Assembly (NCBI RefSeq): GCF_000247815.1
Contig: NC_021681.1
Location: 22,762,789-22,826,788 of the forward strand
Direction of reading: 5' to 3'
Source: Ficedula albicollis
Taxonomy: Eukaryota > Chordata > Aves > Passeriformes > Muscicapidae
DNA length: 64,000 bases
Part shown: positions 25,656-40,100 of the stretch, in pieces
Position numbering within the stretch: position 1 is the first letter of the stretch
Layout of the letters: each line of letters opens with the position of its first letter
The notes under the pieces: model-generated
The model's input: the letters and a program-made list of their open reading frames with translations, nothing else
Databases searched by the model: none
What the model was told of the DNA's origin: nothing
Position numbers and translations under genes: made by a program

Positions 25656-28600
25656 ACAGCGCAGAGAAAATGAGAATGAAGCCAGGCTCAGTGCAAAGTG
25701 AGTTCTTCACTTGCTTCCCAATTGGTTGAGGTGGGAAAAGCCAAAGAGGGAAAGGGAAACCAGTAGGTCTTTCCCAATCCCTGTCTCTTTTTCCATCAGG
25801 CTTGATGAGCTGAAGCCCAAAAGTCATCCATGCCTGGGATTCTGTGGGTTAAAAGCCACCAAAAACTGAGCTGTTCTCTCCACATCCAGATCAATAGGTG
25901 GCAAATGGGCATAAGAGAAGGAAGCCTGGGAATCTCATGAAACCAATTTAAAAGAGAAATTTAATCAGTTGCAGAAGAATCCCAGCCGTGTATGTTGTAT
26001 AGGATGTGAAGGATTTATATTGGATTATTGTCTAATCTTCCATGTAAGTGGAACTTCTTTGGCCTTATTTTGAACCTGGAGTAATAAAGAAGGAAGTGAA
26101 AGCAAAGGTAAACCTAAAGTATTGTTTTACTCTAAATGCTTTCAGTAAAGGGCCTTGTTATCTAATGATTGGTACTGGATGGCTGGTATAAATCGTGCTG
26201 TTTGTTCCCTGCACTCATGGCAAAGGAAAGCAGAGGCAAAAGGAAATCAATTGGAACTAGCAGGTAACAAATGACCAGTCTTAGGCAAGCATAGCAGATG
26301 GGGAAAATAGAGTTGTGGGCATATATTATTGGGAAATGCAGCGGTGACTTTCCCCGTTATTTAAGAAATGCAGCAAATAATGAATATTTTTGATGGAGGG
26401 AGCCAGTCAGATAATTAAGAATGTGCAGGTGTTTGAATATTGAGTCATATTTTCAATGTTTTCTTAGATGGGGTTCTTGCCCTCAATACTGAATTGCCAA
26501 AAGGGGAACTAGAAGATGTGGTGGCAACTTTTCTGGAGAGTGGCCACTTCATGCCAGCTGCCCCAGAAGAGTGCTGATGGAGCCAGCCTGGCAGTGCGCT
26601 GTCCAGAGGCAATGCTGGAGTCACCTGGTACTTTGGGAAATGTTTTGGCAGAATGAGCCCTGCAGAGTTGCTATAATATTGTCGGATCCAAATTCAGATG
26701 AGGCTAAGTTCCAGTAGCTTTCTGTTTGGGGATTTCTCTCTATCCTGTTAGATCTCTACTGTTCAAAAAGGTTCATTTTTCTGGAGCACGAAAAATCCCA
26801 TAAAGCTCAAGAACAAGCTCTGCTACAGGTTTTTCTGGAGATACAAGCAGGGAAAGGACCAGCTGGGGAACAATCCTTTCTGTTAGGACCTGGTGGGTTT
26901 CCTGGTTGTGGGAACCAGGGCTGGATCACCCTTACTTGCCATATACAACCAAACCACCAATTTTACACCCCTGGTGCAAGCCTGATTTTAGAAACCTGGA
27001 GCTGGATGTAGGGAAGAAAAGGGTTGTATGTGTGAGCAAGCACTGGGACACACAGAGGTGGAAATCTTCATCCTTTGTGGTTTTAAAGACCATCCAGACC
27101 ATGCTGTGAGGGACTCTGTGTTTGCCCTGTGAGGATGGTGATGGTCAAAGTCCCCTCTAGATGGCCTGGCTCAGGATATGGCCTCCCACTGTGCTCACTA
27201 GGCTTATTTGAGAGCCTGGTCTGAGCTATTAGTCCTTTACACATGGCTCTGTGTGTGCAGGTAATGGGGACAACTTCCTTTTAAAAAGTTTTCTCCAAGC
27301 ATCTTAACAATATTCTCTGTATGTTGCCACAGTGTATTAGTTCTGCAAGCAAACCCAAAAGTGCTACGGGGGGGATGTCCTAACACCTTGAAAAGTATCA
27401 GTAAAAACTGCTGAAAGCATTAAAAATAAATGAATCATAGAGTGAGAACCTAGGTAAATAGGCAGGACATAAAATGCCTCTGGAATCTGTGGGATATTTG
27501 CAGGTACAAGGGGGCTTCTAAGTCAAGGTTCATTTACAATGTCTGGTTGCTCTCTCCAGGAAAGATTTCTAATAGATTCGAGGAGACTCCAAGCTTTTAG
27601 TGGGTCTTGGGAGAAGAAAGGCAGCTCTGTAAGGAAAGAGGTTTGGTTTGTTTATGGAGAAAACTCCCCAGTCATGTTCCATATTGTGTCCTGCTTGGAA
27701 GAACAACTGAAGGCTTTTACCCTGTGCAGAAGAAAGTGTTTGTGTGCAGTGGCCACAGCTATTGTACAGGAACACCACCTCCAGGGCATGGGAGCCTACC
27801 TGGGGATGGGCTGCAGCCTCCTAGAAAGCCCCTGCTCCAGCAGGAAAACATTTGTGTTTTACAATTAGATGTTGGTTGGGTTTTTTTTTATTTTTTTACT
27901 GCCCAGGATCTGTTCCAGCCTGTGGCTGCAGCACTGTCTGAATGGTGGAGCCTTGCCAAAAGTGAGCAGTGTCAAATACTCTGTTTCACCATAACAAGTG
28001 CAGAGGTGAATGAGCACTGTCAAGAAAGCACCATGAATACTCTTTTCCGTTATTAACTGAATTTATTATTTTGCTGGTAAGAGTTACCAGCAGAAGGTGA
28101 ACATTAATTTCACATCTGCATGAGCCTGGGCTGGAAATGTTTGGGGGCTCAGTGGGTTGGGGGAAAGAAGCAAGCTCTGACTGCTCGTTGCTAAACAAAA
28201 CAGCTAAAATCACAAATATTTCCAGTCAGTCGTGACTTTAAAAATATCCAGAAGCGCATTTGGATTTGGGAGCATGTAAAAGAATATCATAATCTGCTCA
28301 GGCTGTTATGTGAAACAGAAACAGGTTGAAGAAATCATTGCCTGTTTTTATTTACCAGTTTGTGCAAGTCTAACACCATGGCCTTGGGTGTAAAACAACG
28401 TGCTTGGCTTGCTCTGTTTGCACAGCAGCCCCAGTAGTAGCTGGGATGTTGGGTAAATGAATGTGTTTTTATTCATTCTTCTTCAACAGCTCTGAGAATC
28501 CTCTTTGTTCACAATAGTCACAGAAATTGTAGTAGGTGTTGCAGTGCTTTGGATTTTTCAGCCAAATCCGAAGCTTTAAGGAAATCACTACCATGGCATG

Positions 28601-31600
28601 CTCTATGCACAGAGGAATGTTTCACTCACTTTTCTCATCAAGAGGAAAACTCATTGTTCATCCCAGGAGGATTCAGTGGAGATATATCCTCCTAGAATGG
28701 TGCAAAGAGATAAATCCCTCCTAGTTAATCTATTCAAACCTCCAAACTTTGAGGGCTGGAGGGGTTTGAAGGAGTTCTTCAGCAGCTTGGAATGAAAATA
28801 ACTGAAACCAGCTCTGACACAGCTCAGGGACAGATTCTGAATGAGTTCTCCGCCCTCCCTAAAAATTGCCCTGTGCTGCTTTGAATGAGGACTTGCTCTC
28901 ATTCCACCACTGGGCATGGGAAGAATTGTGGTGTGACTTAAAAATGCCAAATCCAAATTGTCCTAATTGCTGATGAAAGGCAAAGGGAGCAGACTCAATC
29001 CCTTCATTTAAAAAAAAAAAATCTAATTTTAGGTTATTAGTGCTTCTAAATCACTTTGGTGTGTGGAGGTTTGACACGAGTCCTCTCAGATTTCCCACTG
29101 GGAGAGGGGACTCTTCCCTCTTGCTTTGTGGACAGCATTCCCTGGGGGATGTTCTGCAATCAGAGATGGCTTTTTATTTTATACAGATTTGCTGCCTAGT
29201 TATCTTAATTTATGAACTGAATATTTAGAATGTGGAGATGACTTCACTGAGCTGCCTTTTTTAAATTACAAAAGCAAATAAAAATATTCAAATCAGATCA
29301 CACTAATTAGTGGAGCTAATTATGTTTTCCCAAGCATCTCTCTTCTTACCTATACTGCAATGAAAAAAAAAATCATTTGCTCATGATGTAAAACAGGGGG
29401 AAGGAGATTGCCACGACAATTAGCAGTAATTAATGAGAAGCTTTGAATTGCTTCATGTTAACCTCAGCATCTATTAGTAGAAAAGGCTTGGATTTGCCCT
29501 CTGAGGGGTTTGGGTAGGCACAAACTCCTTCCCTGCCAGAAGGGAAGCAAAGACATGAGGGAATTACAGCAAGGAGTTAAAATGGCTTTACCCATTCTGA
29601 GTGAGTGTTAGAAATAATCACGTGCATCTGCTGCAGTTTCACATCTGTACCCTTCCAACAAATAAAATGATACTGGTAAATGTCTTAATTGAAAGGAATT
29701 TTTGCTTCTTTAGGGCGTATTTAACTTGACTAGAATAAATGCATGATCATTGCAGCTGGCTGTAAAATGCTACTTATTTCATACCAAAGCTTCTTATGTT
29801 TCAGAGTTTTGGGATTTTTTTTTCACACCAGAGTGAAAATAAATCTCAGGAAACTTTTTATGGAAAGGATCCATATTATAAAATAGCTTTTTAAAAATAT
29901 TAGTAAGATCAAGTTTCTTCCAATAAAGGCCTTCATAATGAAAGGTTCCTCTCTACCCTGAGACACACAGATAAATATTTATATGATGGAGTTACCTGAA
30001 TTCAGAACTAAAAAGAAATATTGCTGAAAATACCTTCAGTTATGATTAATTTTCAAAGACAGGTTAATAGAAATATTGAAATCATTAGGTCAAGCTCCTG
30101 CAGTTGCATTTTACAGCTTTTGCCCATACTGCTTGTCCCCTACATCCATGGAACTCATGAAATTTGTATGACAGAGCCTGGTAATAGTGCAACAGAGAGC
30201 ACAGATGACATCTTGCCCTGTGTAATCAATCAGTAGTTTGCCTTTAACAGCAGAGGGATCAGAATTTAATTGATGTTCTTTGGATTGGTCCATAAAATGG
30301 TTCCAAGTGGTTTGTACAACTACAGGTCCTGTGTGGCCAGTGATAATATTCACATCTAGGGATGTTTTCCTTTGGAAATATTTAGATTTGAAGTTGTGAG
30401 CCCCATGACCAGCTCCTTCCTGAGAAGTGACATGTGGAAGAGTTGAGAAACAGATCCATCTTCTGCACTGCTGCTTCCCTGTAATTGCTTCCTGAAAGCA
30501 ACTTGTCCTGGATGTGATTTCTGCAGCAAAGTGAGAAGAAGTCACATTAACCCACTGAAAGGGGAGATGCTGCTTTCAATTCTCCTCTTGCCCCTGCTTT
30601 CTCTCCTGATTTATGGATTCACTGTATACTTGCTCCTGACACAACTTTGTGCTGTCTCTGTCACAGTGGCTGGGATATTCCTCTTTCTGAGGCTCCTGGG
30701 TCTTAGACTTGCACCGTCTCTAATTGAACAGCTGATGATTGATAATTGAATACAAGAATAGGCTAAAAAGCTTGGCTTGTGCAGCTGAGGAAAATGAAGG
30801 CTGATAGAGGTTATGTCTGATACTGAAGGTGACAAACACTCCCAGCAAACCATTTAAGCTAAAGGACAGTGCTGGAACAAGTACAAATGGGCAATAAAGT
30901 GTCCATGAATATTCTGAGGCCAGAAATGAGCTTTCTAGTAAGAACAGGGTAAGGAGGAGGATCACCTTCTGCATGGGAGTGATGGAATGAGGACTCCACA
31001 CTGACAGAGCTGAGTAAAAGGTGCCTCCAAACACCATGTTGGTGCCTGTGTCCTGGTGGAGCAGGTCACCATGAGGCCACTGCTTTTGGTGGATGTATTA
31101 TAGAGGACTTCCTGGTCTGGTGTCCATGTTTGTAACTCCTTTTGTTACAAATCGTAGAAATCTGCCCATTTTGTTGAGTTTCACAGACTTGAAAAGGAAC
31201 ACTGTAAAGTCAAAAGACAGTAAAGGCTCATTTTAACATCTTCCCTCTCCTTTCTGTTGCTGCCAGACTTTTTGCATGCCAGGCTGGACGTGGCAGACTG
31301 AGGGGTAGGAAGCTGACCTGTTGTGAGATTGAGATATGTTGAGAGATGGTGGGGTAGAATAAATGTGGAGACCCTTTGTCCCAAGGAATTTCATTGCTGA
31401 GCCTGGCATTGCTTTGCTCCTGTGATAGATGACCTATTTCACTGTATTCTCTGCTGAGTTGGGGAAATAATCTTAGAGAGGTGCTTTGTGTGAAGGTCTG
31501 GCATTTTGTCTCGAGCTGTGATGCTGGAGTTTTGTGCTTGATGGTGCTCAGCCCTCAGCGTAATAAGTTTGCTTTCAAGAACTGGCGTTTTCAAAAACAT

Positions 31601-34122
31601 TTGTTAGCTTCATTTTTCTTCCACTGACCTGAGCAGCAAACCCCTGAGAGTGGAGTTAGGCAAGGTGGCACACTTGTGAGAAGCCTTTTCCATGCATTTT
31701 GAGGGAAGGCAAAGCTTTTGTCCCAGGGCTCTGGATCAATCCTTACCTTGCCTCTGTGCTGCCCTGCATTGCTCAGTGTTGGGCTGTTTTCTGCCACTGC
31801 TTTGGACTTGGAAAGAGCTTTGCAGTATTTAATCTCATCAGAGAAAACTTCCTCATCCCATTATTTGGGCAATTTTTGGGGTGGGGGAGTGGTTGTTTTC
31901 ATTTGGGTTTTATGATTTATACTTGATTTTTACAGCATGTTTGTTCAGGAGGAGGATTTTTCACTGCTTGCCTTTGTAGTGATTGTTTTGTGCTTTCTTG
32001 GGACAAACCCGGCTCTTTTGAAGGTCCGTGTGCTTACGTGCAAAATATTGGCAGATCTCTGAGGCTGAGGAATGCAGTGGAAACCATAGTGCATCCTGTG
32101 CTTTGATTTCTGCAGATCTCCTTGCGTTGGTCATGGTTATGAAGCTGAGTTTCTTGCATCTAGCTCTTATCTACACTAACTTCTACAATCATCTTATTTA
32201 TATTAAGCTTCTCGATACACACTGTGAGCTGATTGAGTTCTAGTCTGGACTGGGTTAAATCAGCCCTGGATCAGGGCTGTAAAGGCTGCTGATGGTTCCT
32301 AATAATCTGGGAAAATTACAAAAGGTTTGCTGGCTTGGTTGTGCACTTTGAGGCAGCTGTGTGGATTTCTGGACTCCTGCCATGGGCAGGATGGGTGTTC
32401 TGCACCTTAGGGAGCCAGGCCAGTGGGAGAAAAGGAAATAGATTTACCCATACATGTGTAAAATATATCCTGGGCATGTTCTCTTCAGGGAGCTGTGTGA
32501 CAGAGGCGTCTTTTTGCTCTGTTTGTCTCCTTGAGCTTGTGTGTTTCACTCCCTAAGAGTAAAATGGCTTTACTTGCATGAATAAAAATTAGATTTAAGA
32601 CAAACCTCTTGCCAATAGGCATGAAGATTTTATGGTTTGATCTTTGGTTTCCCCTCTACGAGTGATAATCTGCACCACCCTTCTTGATGTGTCTGTCAAT
32701 GGAGTGCACACAGCAGCTCAACTAGTCTGGAACTGTATTTTATGTGTAGTTTGTTAGGATTAGAGAAAAAGGGGACGGTAATATTCGGAGTTGCATGGAT
32801 TTCATCTGAGCTGGTTTGCGTCTCCAGACATAAAATTTGAAAGCAGCCATACTGCTAAAATCAAGGAAAATTTACCATTTCCTGTTGTTGTTTTGGAAGA
32901 GTTTCAGGGAGTGTTTAATTCTGTGTTTGGGATTTTTTTGTTTGTTGCTGTTCTGGGTAGACCAGGTTAATTTGTCTAAACTCCTTTTTCTGTTTATTTT
33001 TACAATTGCTTCTCTTCCAAGTGTTAATTTGGGAGATTGCAGCTTGTTTGTTTTCCAGTTTCATGGACAGCTTCACCTTTTTTTTGTGTGTTGTGTTTGG
33101 GACAGTGGAAGGGGAAAAGATTAAAAATAATCTTGTACCACTCAAAATAATATGGACTTTGAGCTCTGTGATTTCTGTGCTGTATCATCAGGTGGCTCTT
33201 TTGCACTTTGAGAAACAGCATTTGGAAAAAACCAATATCCAGCAGGAACCCTTCTGGGGGTTAATACTTTGAGTTTTGTCATCCTTCATCCTTGCTTTCC
33301 CATGGTTTTCTTCCCTAGCAATACGTCAATGTGCAAATTTTGGCAAAAGCACAATTATGCACTCAAAACTCATGAGTTAAACTCCCCCCAAATGGAAACT
33401 TTTTAAGGAAATCCTACAGTGTTCAGCAGTGAGCATTTTTGAGTACAGCAAACTCCTTCCACCATGCTGATACTTAAGGAATTTTCTCTTTCTCCCCAGT
33501 CCCATCAGACTCTGACACTTCTTCCTTTTATCCATCTCCAGGGGTCTGTGGACCTCTGACACTGATGATGAGGACAGGACACTGGGATTTCTGAATTCCA
33601 ACAGAGGCACTTGGTCTCCTCTTCTGCAATGAGAGCCTTCAATGATACATCTCTTGTTGCTGGCACACTGTAGCTGATTTTGGCTTTCTCAGGCAACTTC
33701 CAGGTTGGGTACTAGTTATTTAGGGTGCTTACATCACTTACAATGACCTTTTAGTGCGTTTTTTTCCCCCCAGGAAATAAGCTGTGACATATCTGTAAGC
33801 ATCTAATCTCTCCATTGCCATCCCACATCCCTCTGATCGTTGTGTAAACATCACTTCTCGGGATGCTCCAGCATCACAGGCCTCCTAATTTGTTGCATTT
33901 GTATTTTTTTGTAAATACTCTCTTTGTGGATATTAAATAGCAAGCAGATGTCCATCAGAATGTGCTTTATAGTCACTGTTTTGTTTGACAGAACTTTGAA
34001 GAGCGGATATGTGTTGCCTAGTAGCTTTTATTGTTGAGTAATTTATTTTAACAAATCGGAAGTTGAAAAAAAAATCAACCCAACCCTAAAAAATTTAAAT
34101 GTTGACTTTCACCAAAATTATA
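25656..34122. other. Intronic sequence without a recognised gene
   Basis: Unique sequence with several modest open frames. The frame at 30720-31037 (minus, ATG start, 105 codons) is hydrophobic with two possible membrane-like stretches, but has no homology I recognise and no codon or splice support. Nothing else stands out. Confidence 0.5.
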
Positions 34123-34262
34123 ATTTATATTACAGATCATTGTGTTAGCCAGTCATTCCCTGTCCCTTATTAATTTTGGAGTTGTTGGTTAGATTTATAT
34201 TACAGATCATTGTGTTAGCCAGTCGTTCCCTGCCCCTTATTAATTTTGGAGTTGTTGGTTAT
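34123..34262. repeat. Two-copy tandem duplication, 70-bp unit
   Basis: The unit begins ATTTATATTACAGATCATTG and recurs at 34193 with about three substitutions. Confidence 0.9.
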
Positions 34263-36357
34263 ACAATAATTCCTGAAACACGTGTCTGTGTGCTGGGTGA
34301 ACAGCAAGTGTACCACTGGTCCCTAAAATGCTCACCCTGAATAAAATCTGGATATTTCACATCAGATGAGCTTTTGGTCACTGATTTCAGTAGCTATGGA
34401 CAAAATCCTTCTAGGCTGGCTGAAGTCCAATGCCTTGATTTTACCCAGAGCTTTTAGCTGTTGTCTGAACTGAAACCTCTTTTGCTTGAGCACCCGAGTC
34501 TGGATAAAATTTCTTGTCTATTTAAATTACTTTAAATTTGCCAAATTTCTTCCCCATCTTCCAAACTATTTTAAAACTTTGACTGTTACTAAATGACACC
34601 ATAGAAAATCTGCAGGGCAGAATCACAGAGGGGAGCTCTTATCAATATATTTCCTCAGCGAGAGATTTATGTGGCATTTCTGGAATCAATAGGAGGTTTT
34701 TCATTGATTTCAGCGGAATACCTTGCTTTAAAAGAGGAATCAGACAAATCCCCTCCTCTCTGTATACTTGATATATGACACAAGATGTGCAGTCTTCTCT
34801 GGTGCTTCCCAAGTTCATAATTTGTATTTCACCCTTATGCCACTTTGTGAATTTATTGGCAGCCAGAAGCACTCCATCAGGATTATAGAGTTTTGCCTAC
34901 CTCCTGGTGGCTACAAAACTTTTTTTAAAGCAGTGTTTAGTAATTTTTAGTTAAGGGCCATGTGGGTGGGTTTGGTACCAGCCTGCCACCAGAGCAAAGT
35001 CAGATTTAAGAGACTAGAATCCATCAAAACTCTGCTAGCACTTCCATGGGTGGGGGGATATTTGGTTAAATAGATGTTTATCTGGGAAAGTCATCATCTG
35101 GCTAGCAGCATACTGAATGTTTCTAAGCAGCTAACTTATGTATACTAAACAAATTTGGTTTGGCTGCAGCTAGAGCTGCCCTGTGGAAATTCTCAACATA
35201 CATTTGTTTGATTGAGCTGTCATTTTCAGTTGATCTGCTGATGATCTGTGTCACTTTGTTTAAATGTCCTGGTGGGGTTTTTTTGTTGGTTTTTTTTTAA
35301 TACAGTGCAAAACCAGTCTGCTTTCTGTGATGGATTAAATTGAGGTGAAATTTGAGAGTTACTCCTGTTTTTGATTTCTGTGCCCTGAGACAGGTGGGCT
35401 GGAATGACAAAGAACTTCGCACACAAACACATTAAAACTCAAATGGAGTGGATGCCCTTATGATTTAAAACATCCGTAGATGTGTCAACTACCAAATGCT
35501 CCCGTTCAAAGTGGTTGCTGAGATTTGCACTTTAAACAACAAATGGTATTTTTTTGGGTCTATCCCTCCCAGCTAAAATACCTGGACAAAAAGCACGTTG
35601 AGCCCTTTTCCTCCTGCAGAATTTGTTCTGAGTGCATGAGTGTTGGGGTTTTGGCCTCTGGTGAGACAACACAAGGTTAATCCTGAGATGAAGCCCCTGG
35701 TGGGGAGCAGGGGATGGAAATGGGCTCTCCAACATGGTGGGACTCTGTCAGCCCAGTCTGGGAACTGGGAGCATCTCTGGTGGTCTCAGCCATGGAGATG
35801 TCCTCTCTGCAGGCACTTTCTAAGAGACCAAAGCTCCTTTCAGAGCTTGGTTCAGTTCTTTTTTTTTATTTTATTTTTGGAAATGTTGCTCAAGCTTTGG
35901 GCTGTCAGCTGTGCTCTCTCAAGCTTGGTACAAGTGAGATTCTGCTGCTTCCACTGATTTTGGGAAGGAGTGGTGTTCCTTCCACAGGAAAAGTGGGATG
36001 ATAAGGTGTGAGGGAAGGCACAGCCAGTTCTGAGCAGAGTTCCTTGGGGAGGAATCCCACAGCCAGGCTCATCCTGGTCCTGAACTTCTCCTCCAGCTGA
36101 ACTTTCCATAGCCCACAGCCCTCAGTACAATGCAACTTCTCTCCATACCCAACATGGGCTTTTTGTGCAAGGCTCATCACATTTCAGTCTTTGCTTTAGA
36201 GCCCTTGGAAGGCTCAATTTGCTCATCTCCAGCTTTTCTCATGTGAGCTGTGGTCCACACACGAACTGCAGCTCTGTGAGGTGGGACCAAGGGATGCCAA
36301 GTCCAGACAAATTGCTTATTTTCCCAATGTGCCATTGACTGTTTTTGTGACCATGGG

Positions 36358-36511
36358 TTGGTTCTGTTCACCTCCACGGTTCCAGTTGGCGAGATGGAAA
36401 CATGGATGTGCTCTGAGGGCTCTTTCAACCCCTCTTGGTTCTGTTCACCTCCACGGTTCCAGTTGGTGAGATGGAAACATGGATGTGCTCTGAGAGCTCT
36501 TTCAACCTCTT
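36358..36511. repeat. Two-copy tandem duplication, 77-bp unit
   Basis: The unit begins TTGGTTCTGTTCACCTCCAC and recurs at 36435; differences are few (TTGGCGAG/TTGGTGAG, GAGGGCTC/GAGAGCTC, and the end). Confidence 0.9.
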
Positions 36512-36892
36512 CCCCTCCTCATGACAGTGCTTAAATTTATTTCCTCTGATGTCCTTGGAGTTATGCATGGCCCTACCTTGCTGAACTGAGGTTCACTGAA
36601 GTGTGGAGAAGATCAGCTAAATACCAGTTTGATGCTTGCTTTGAAAAGTGCTCTATAGGAATGGCTGCTTTTGACTTGAGTTTCTAATGAGCTTACCAGG
36701 GAAAACTTAAAAATGCAATTTGTTCCTTCTGATTCCTTTCCCTGGAAGTGTCTTCTGTGTGCAGCAAATTGTATCACTGCAATTCTCTCTTTCCTGGTAG
36801 AGATACTGGGGTATCTAACACCAGATCTCTTTTATGGCCACTTATGGCTTTGTGGAGTGTAATGGTCTAGCCTGAAGATTTCTGAGCATTTT

Positions 36893-37044
36893 TGACTCTA
36901 ATTTGGACAGGAGAAATTCAAGTCAGTTTCAGAACAATTTCAGGAAAAGCCACATCATTTTCCTGACATGACTCTAATTTGGACAGGAGAAATTCAAGTC
37001 ACTTTCAGAAAAATTTCAGGAAAAGCCACATCATTTTTCTGACA
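36893..37044. repeat. Two-copy tandem duplication, 76-bp unit
   Basis: The unit begins TGACTCTAATTTGGACAGGA and recurs at 36969 with about three substitutions. It lies only about 380 bp from the 77-bp duplication upstream. Confidence 0.9.
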
Positions 37045-37120
37045 TAAGAAACCCTCAGTTTCTCAAGCCGTTTTTGCTGAAGGACTCCACCACTTCTATG
37101 ATTTAGGATGTGTCTCTGTG

Positions 37121-37162
37121 TTTATATATATATTATATTACATATACATGTTGTATATATAC
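37121..37162. repeat. Short TA-rich microsatellite
   Basis: TATATATATATTATATTACATATACATG-type sequence, imperfect. Confidence 0.6.
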
Positions 37163-40100
37163 ATCCTTGTCATTATAAACAGTACTTAAATCCATGTCCG
37201 TAAACATAAATAGATATAAAGTTAAGTACTCTTTATAACAGAGGATTAGTCTGCAGTGACATAATAGGTAGAATTAAAGTATATAGCAACCTCCTGTTAG
37301 TTTGAGTCTGAAAGGTCCTGTGAGATCCTTGGGGATGGAGAGCACTGCCTGGGCCAAGGTCTCTAATGGCATGGCATCCAATTACACGAAGGCTGAATTT
37401 ACTCCATTAAGAACTATGTATTTATTTAAGCTGTCATATATCAGCCTGCACGTGAAAACAATAGAGCTCGTGAAGATTGCCAGTTTGGAAAGGAGGGGGA
37501 AAAGAAAAAAAAAAAAAAAGGAGATTATTTTTCAAATTTTCTTCCAAGTTATTGGGATGAACCAGAAGCTTTCAGAGTGCTGATTTATTGCTCTCTGTTA
37601 GCGACTCCCCAGGACCCCTCTGATTCTCCAAGATCAACAGCTTCAGAGAAAGCAATACAAGGTGTATGGAACAAAGAGATGAATAAATTACATTAGCAGT
37701 TAACTTTCTTTACAGTTAATATATATTAATAGATATCTACAAAACGATTGAGGCTTTGACCAGGAAGCCATGTAAAATAAACTGTAGCCCCATTCTTTTT
37801 TTTTTTTTTCCTTTTTTTTATAAGTCAAAATACATCTAACTGATGTTAACTGTTTCACAGCGGGGATCTCGTTCTGGTTTCACACTGGTGTCACTGTTGA
37901 TTTTGGAGGGGGGCTGTGATCAGAATAAGGACTGTCACTCCCCCTGCCTTCCAACAGGCTACTGGTGCTACGGGAGCTCTTGGCATTTCCATCCTGTCCT
38001 GCTTTGCATCTTCAAAGCACTGGGGAGAGATGAGCCGTTCACCATGGAGCTCATCTGAGGCAAATGAGATAACATGATCCCGTGGAAGAAATGGGAAACC
38101 CAAGAGGGAATGGGGGAATTTGTTACTGGATATGTTTGCAAAAGCAACTGAGTGTGCAGCGTCAGAGCTACCCGCTCCCAGTACAAGCAAAGACTGTGGT
38201 TTGGTGGACCCAGGGGGTGGGAGCCCAGGAGGTCTTTCCTGTTAGTCCTGCCCGTGCTGAAATATCTTCTCAATCTTTTTCTGACTAGCTGGGTTTGGAA
38301 AGCTCTGGGCTTTGCTGGCCAAAAACACCCCAGTGGTTTTTGTGTCTGTGATATTTTTCTGTGGAGCTCTCCAAATATGAGACATGGGCAATCTCTTGGT
38401 CCTTGAGAGCTCCAGAAGAAGTTTCCCCTGTGAGCTCAGCAGTGCAGATGGATGTAATCCATTTTGCTCATTTTCCTCCAGAGAAAAGGGGTGAACAGAG
38501 CGAGGTGTTGCTCTGTGTCCAAGTGAAGCGAGTAGCAGAGGGCTCTTGGCTGAGGTTGAAAATGTGTTAAAGCAAGAACAGGCACCTCCCAGCATTGGAG
38601 AGAGGCAAGAGTGGAAAGCTCTAAGACAGTGTTAAAGACCTCCAAGCACTGAACCACAGAGAACTCACCCTTCAGAGACGAGCTAGGTGATAGCACAGCC
38701 AGACAAACACCCTTGGAGGAGTTTCCAAATTACACGAGGAACGATTTTATAGGAAAGAGGTGACAACATCCTAAATTTGCCAGATTTGTGTAAACACTTT
38801 TCCTTGTAAAACAAGTCTCCTGATTGCTCAGCAAAACTTGGAGCTCTAATATTTAGGCTTTGGAATTTTTTTTTTCCTTTAACTTGTCTGAATGTTGTCC
38901 CTTTTAATGATTTTTTGGTAATAACATGGGAAAGAAAATGAAACATCTCTGAGAAAAGGTAGGGAAGGGAAAGAAGTGGGGGGAGAGAGTAGAGAGGAAA
39001 TGAAGGATTTTCAAGTGAAAGCTAACTTTTGTCATGCAAGCACCTTCCTGCAGCAGAGGATATGGGCAGGGAGCTGTGGCCACTGGCACTGAGGCAGGGC
39101 AGCATCTTAAGCTGAGCTGAAGCACATGGACCCTGTGATGATGGAGGAGCTGGGCCCACATTTTATCTCTGTGTAGATGTCTTGGCTGCAAAAACCCTGG
39201 TGTTTCCCCTTGTCCTCTTACACAAAGGCCAAGAAAAATAATTGCTACAGATTCTTGTAGCTCCTTGCACTCATGTATGCCACACTTCCTAGAAAAATAA
39301 ACTATCTTAGAAAGGTAACTGAGAATTTAGCTGTACTTAATGGGTGTAGTTTCCTTTTGCCTCCATCCTTGTTTAAAGTCATCCTACCATGGAGTTTGGG
39401 GCTTGATGCAGGGAAGCAAGTAGCTTTTTCCTAGTTGTGCTTGGATGTCTGCAGTAAATGGTGTCAGCTCCATGGGCAAACCTTATCTGCATCACCACTG
39501 AAATGAACATTTTGGTAAACTCAGACAAAAGTCCCACTGGAATGAAGATAAATCCTGTTTGCTGGGACAGACCAACCTCCTGAAATGCAGCAGCAAATCC
39601 AAATATGTTTTATCAACCATGAGTATTTTGTTATGATTAAAAGTTAATTAGTGTTTATTTATGTGGCTGGCACAGGTAGAATTATGTCAGAAAAAATTGT
39701 GGAATTGCTTTGAGGAATGAGCAGGTTCTGGAACAAATTGGTGGTGGAGATAATGTAGATAAATCCAGTTCAGAATGCTATTTTTTTTTTCCTAGAAAAA
39801 AATGAAACAAAGATTCTTGCACTCTGAAAATATGTGGGTTTTTTGAGTGACATATCAAAGAGAAGACCTTGTCAAAGTGTGCCAGGCAAGGCCCTGGGTT
39901 TCATGGAGACAAATGGGGAAAAAAATTTCATTCAAGTTTTACAGTAATCCCACCCAAAACATTGCTGACATATGGGAATAAATGTGTACACACATGTGAT
40001 AAAACAAAACAGTCCCAAAGATTAAAAAAAAAATATATATATATATAGTGGATATAAACATATACTGATGCCCCAGAATGCTGCAGATTACACCTGACAA

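Noticed and set aside
27430..27470. AATCATAGAGTGAG considered as a CR1 minus-strand end
   Set aside because: Match ends after about ten bases.
27539..28056. Overlapping 109- and 149-codon plus-strand frames
   Set aside because: Two unrelated frames overlap in the same strand; the longer begins at TTG; no recognisable protein.
30111..30545. 144-codon minus-strand open frame
   Set aside because: Starts at GTG; no domain, no splice context.
30720..31037. 105-codon minus-strand hydrophobic frame with ATG
   Set aside because: Could suggest a small membrane protein, but there is no homology, no flanking gene structure, and chance frames of this length are expected in 64 kb.
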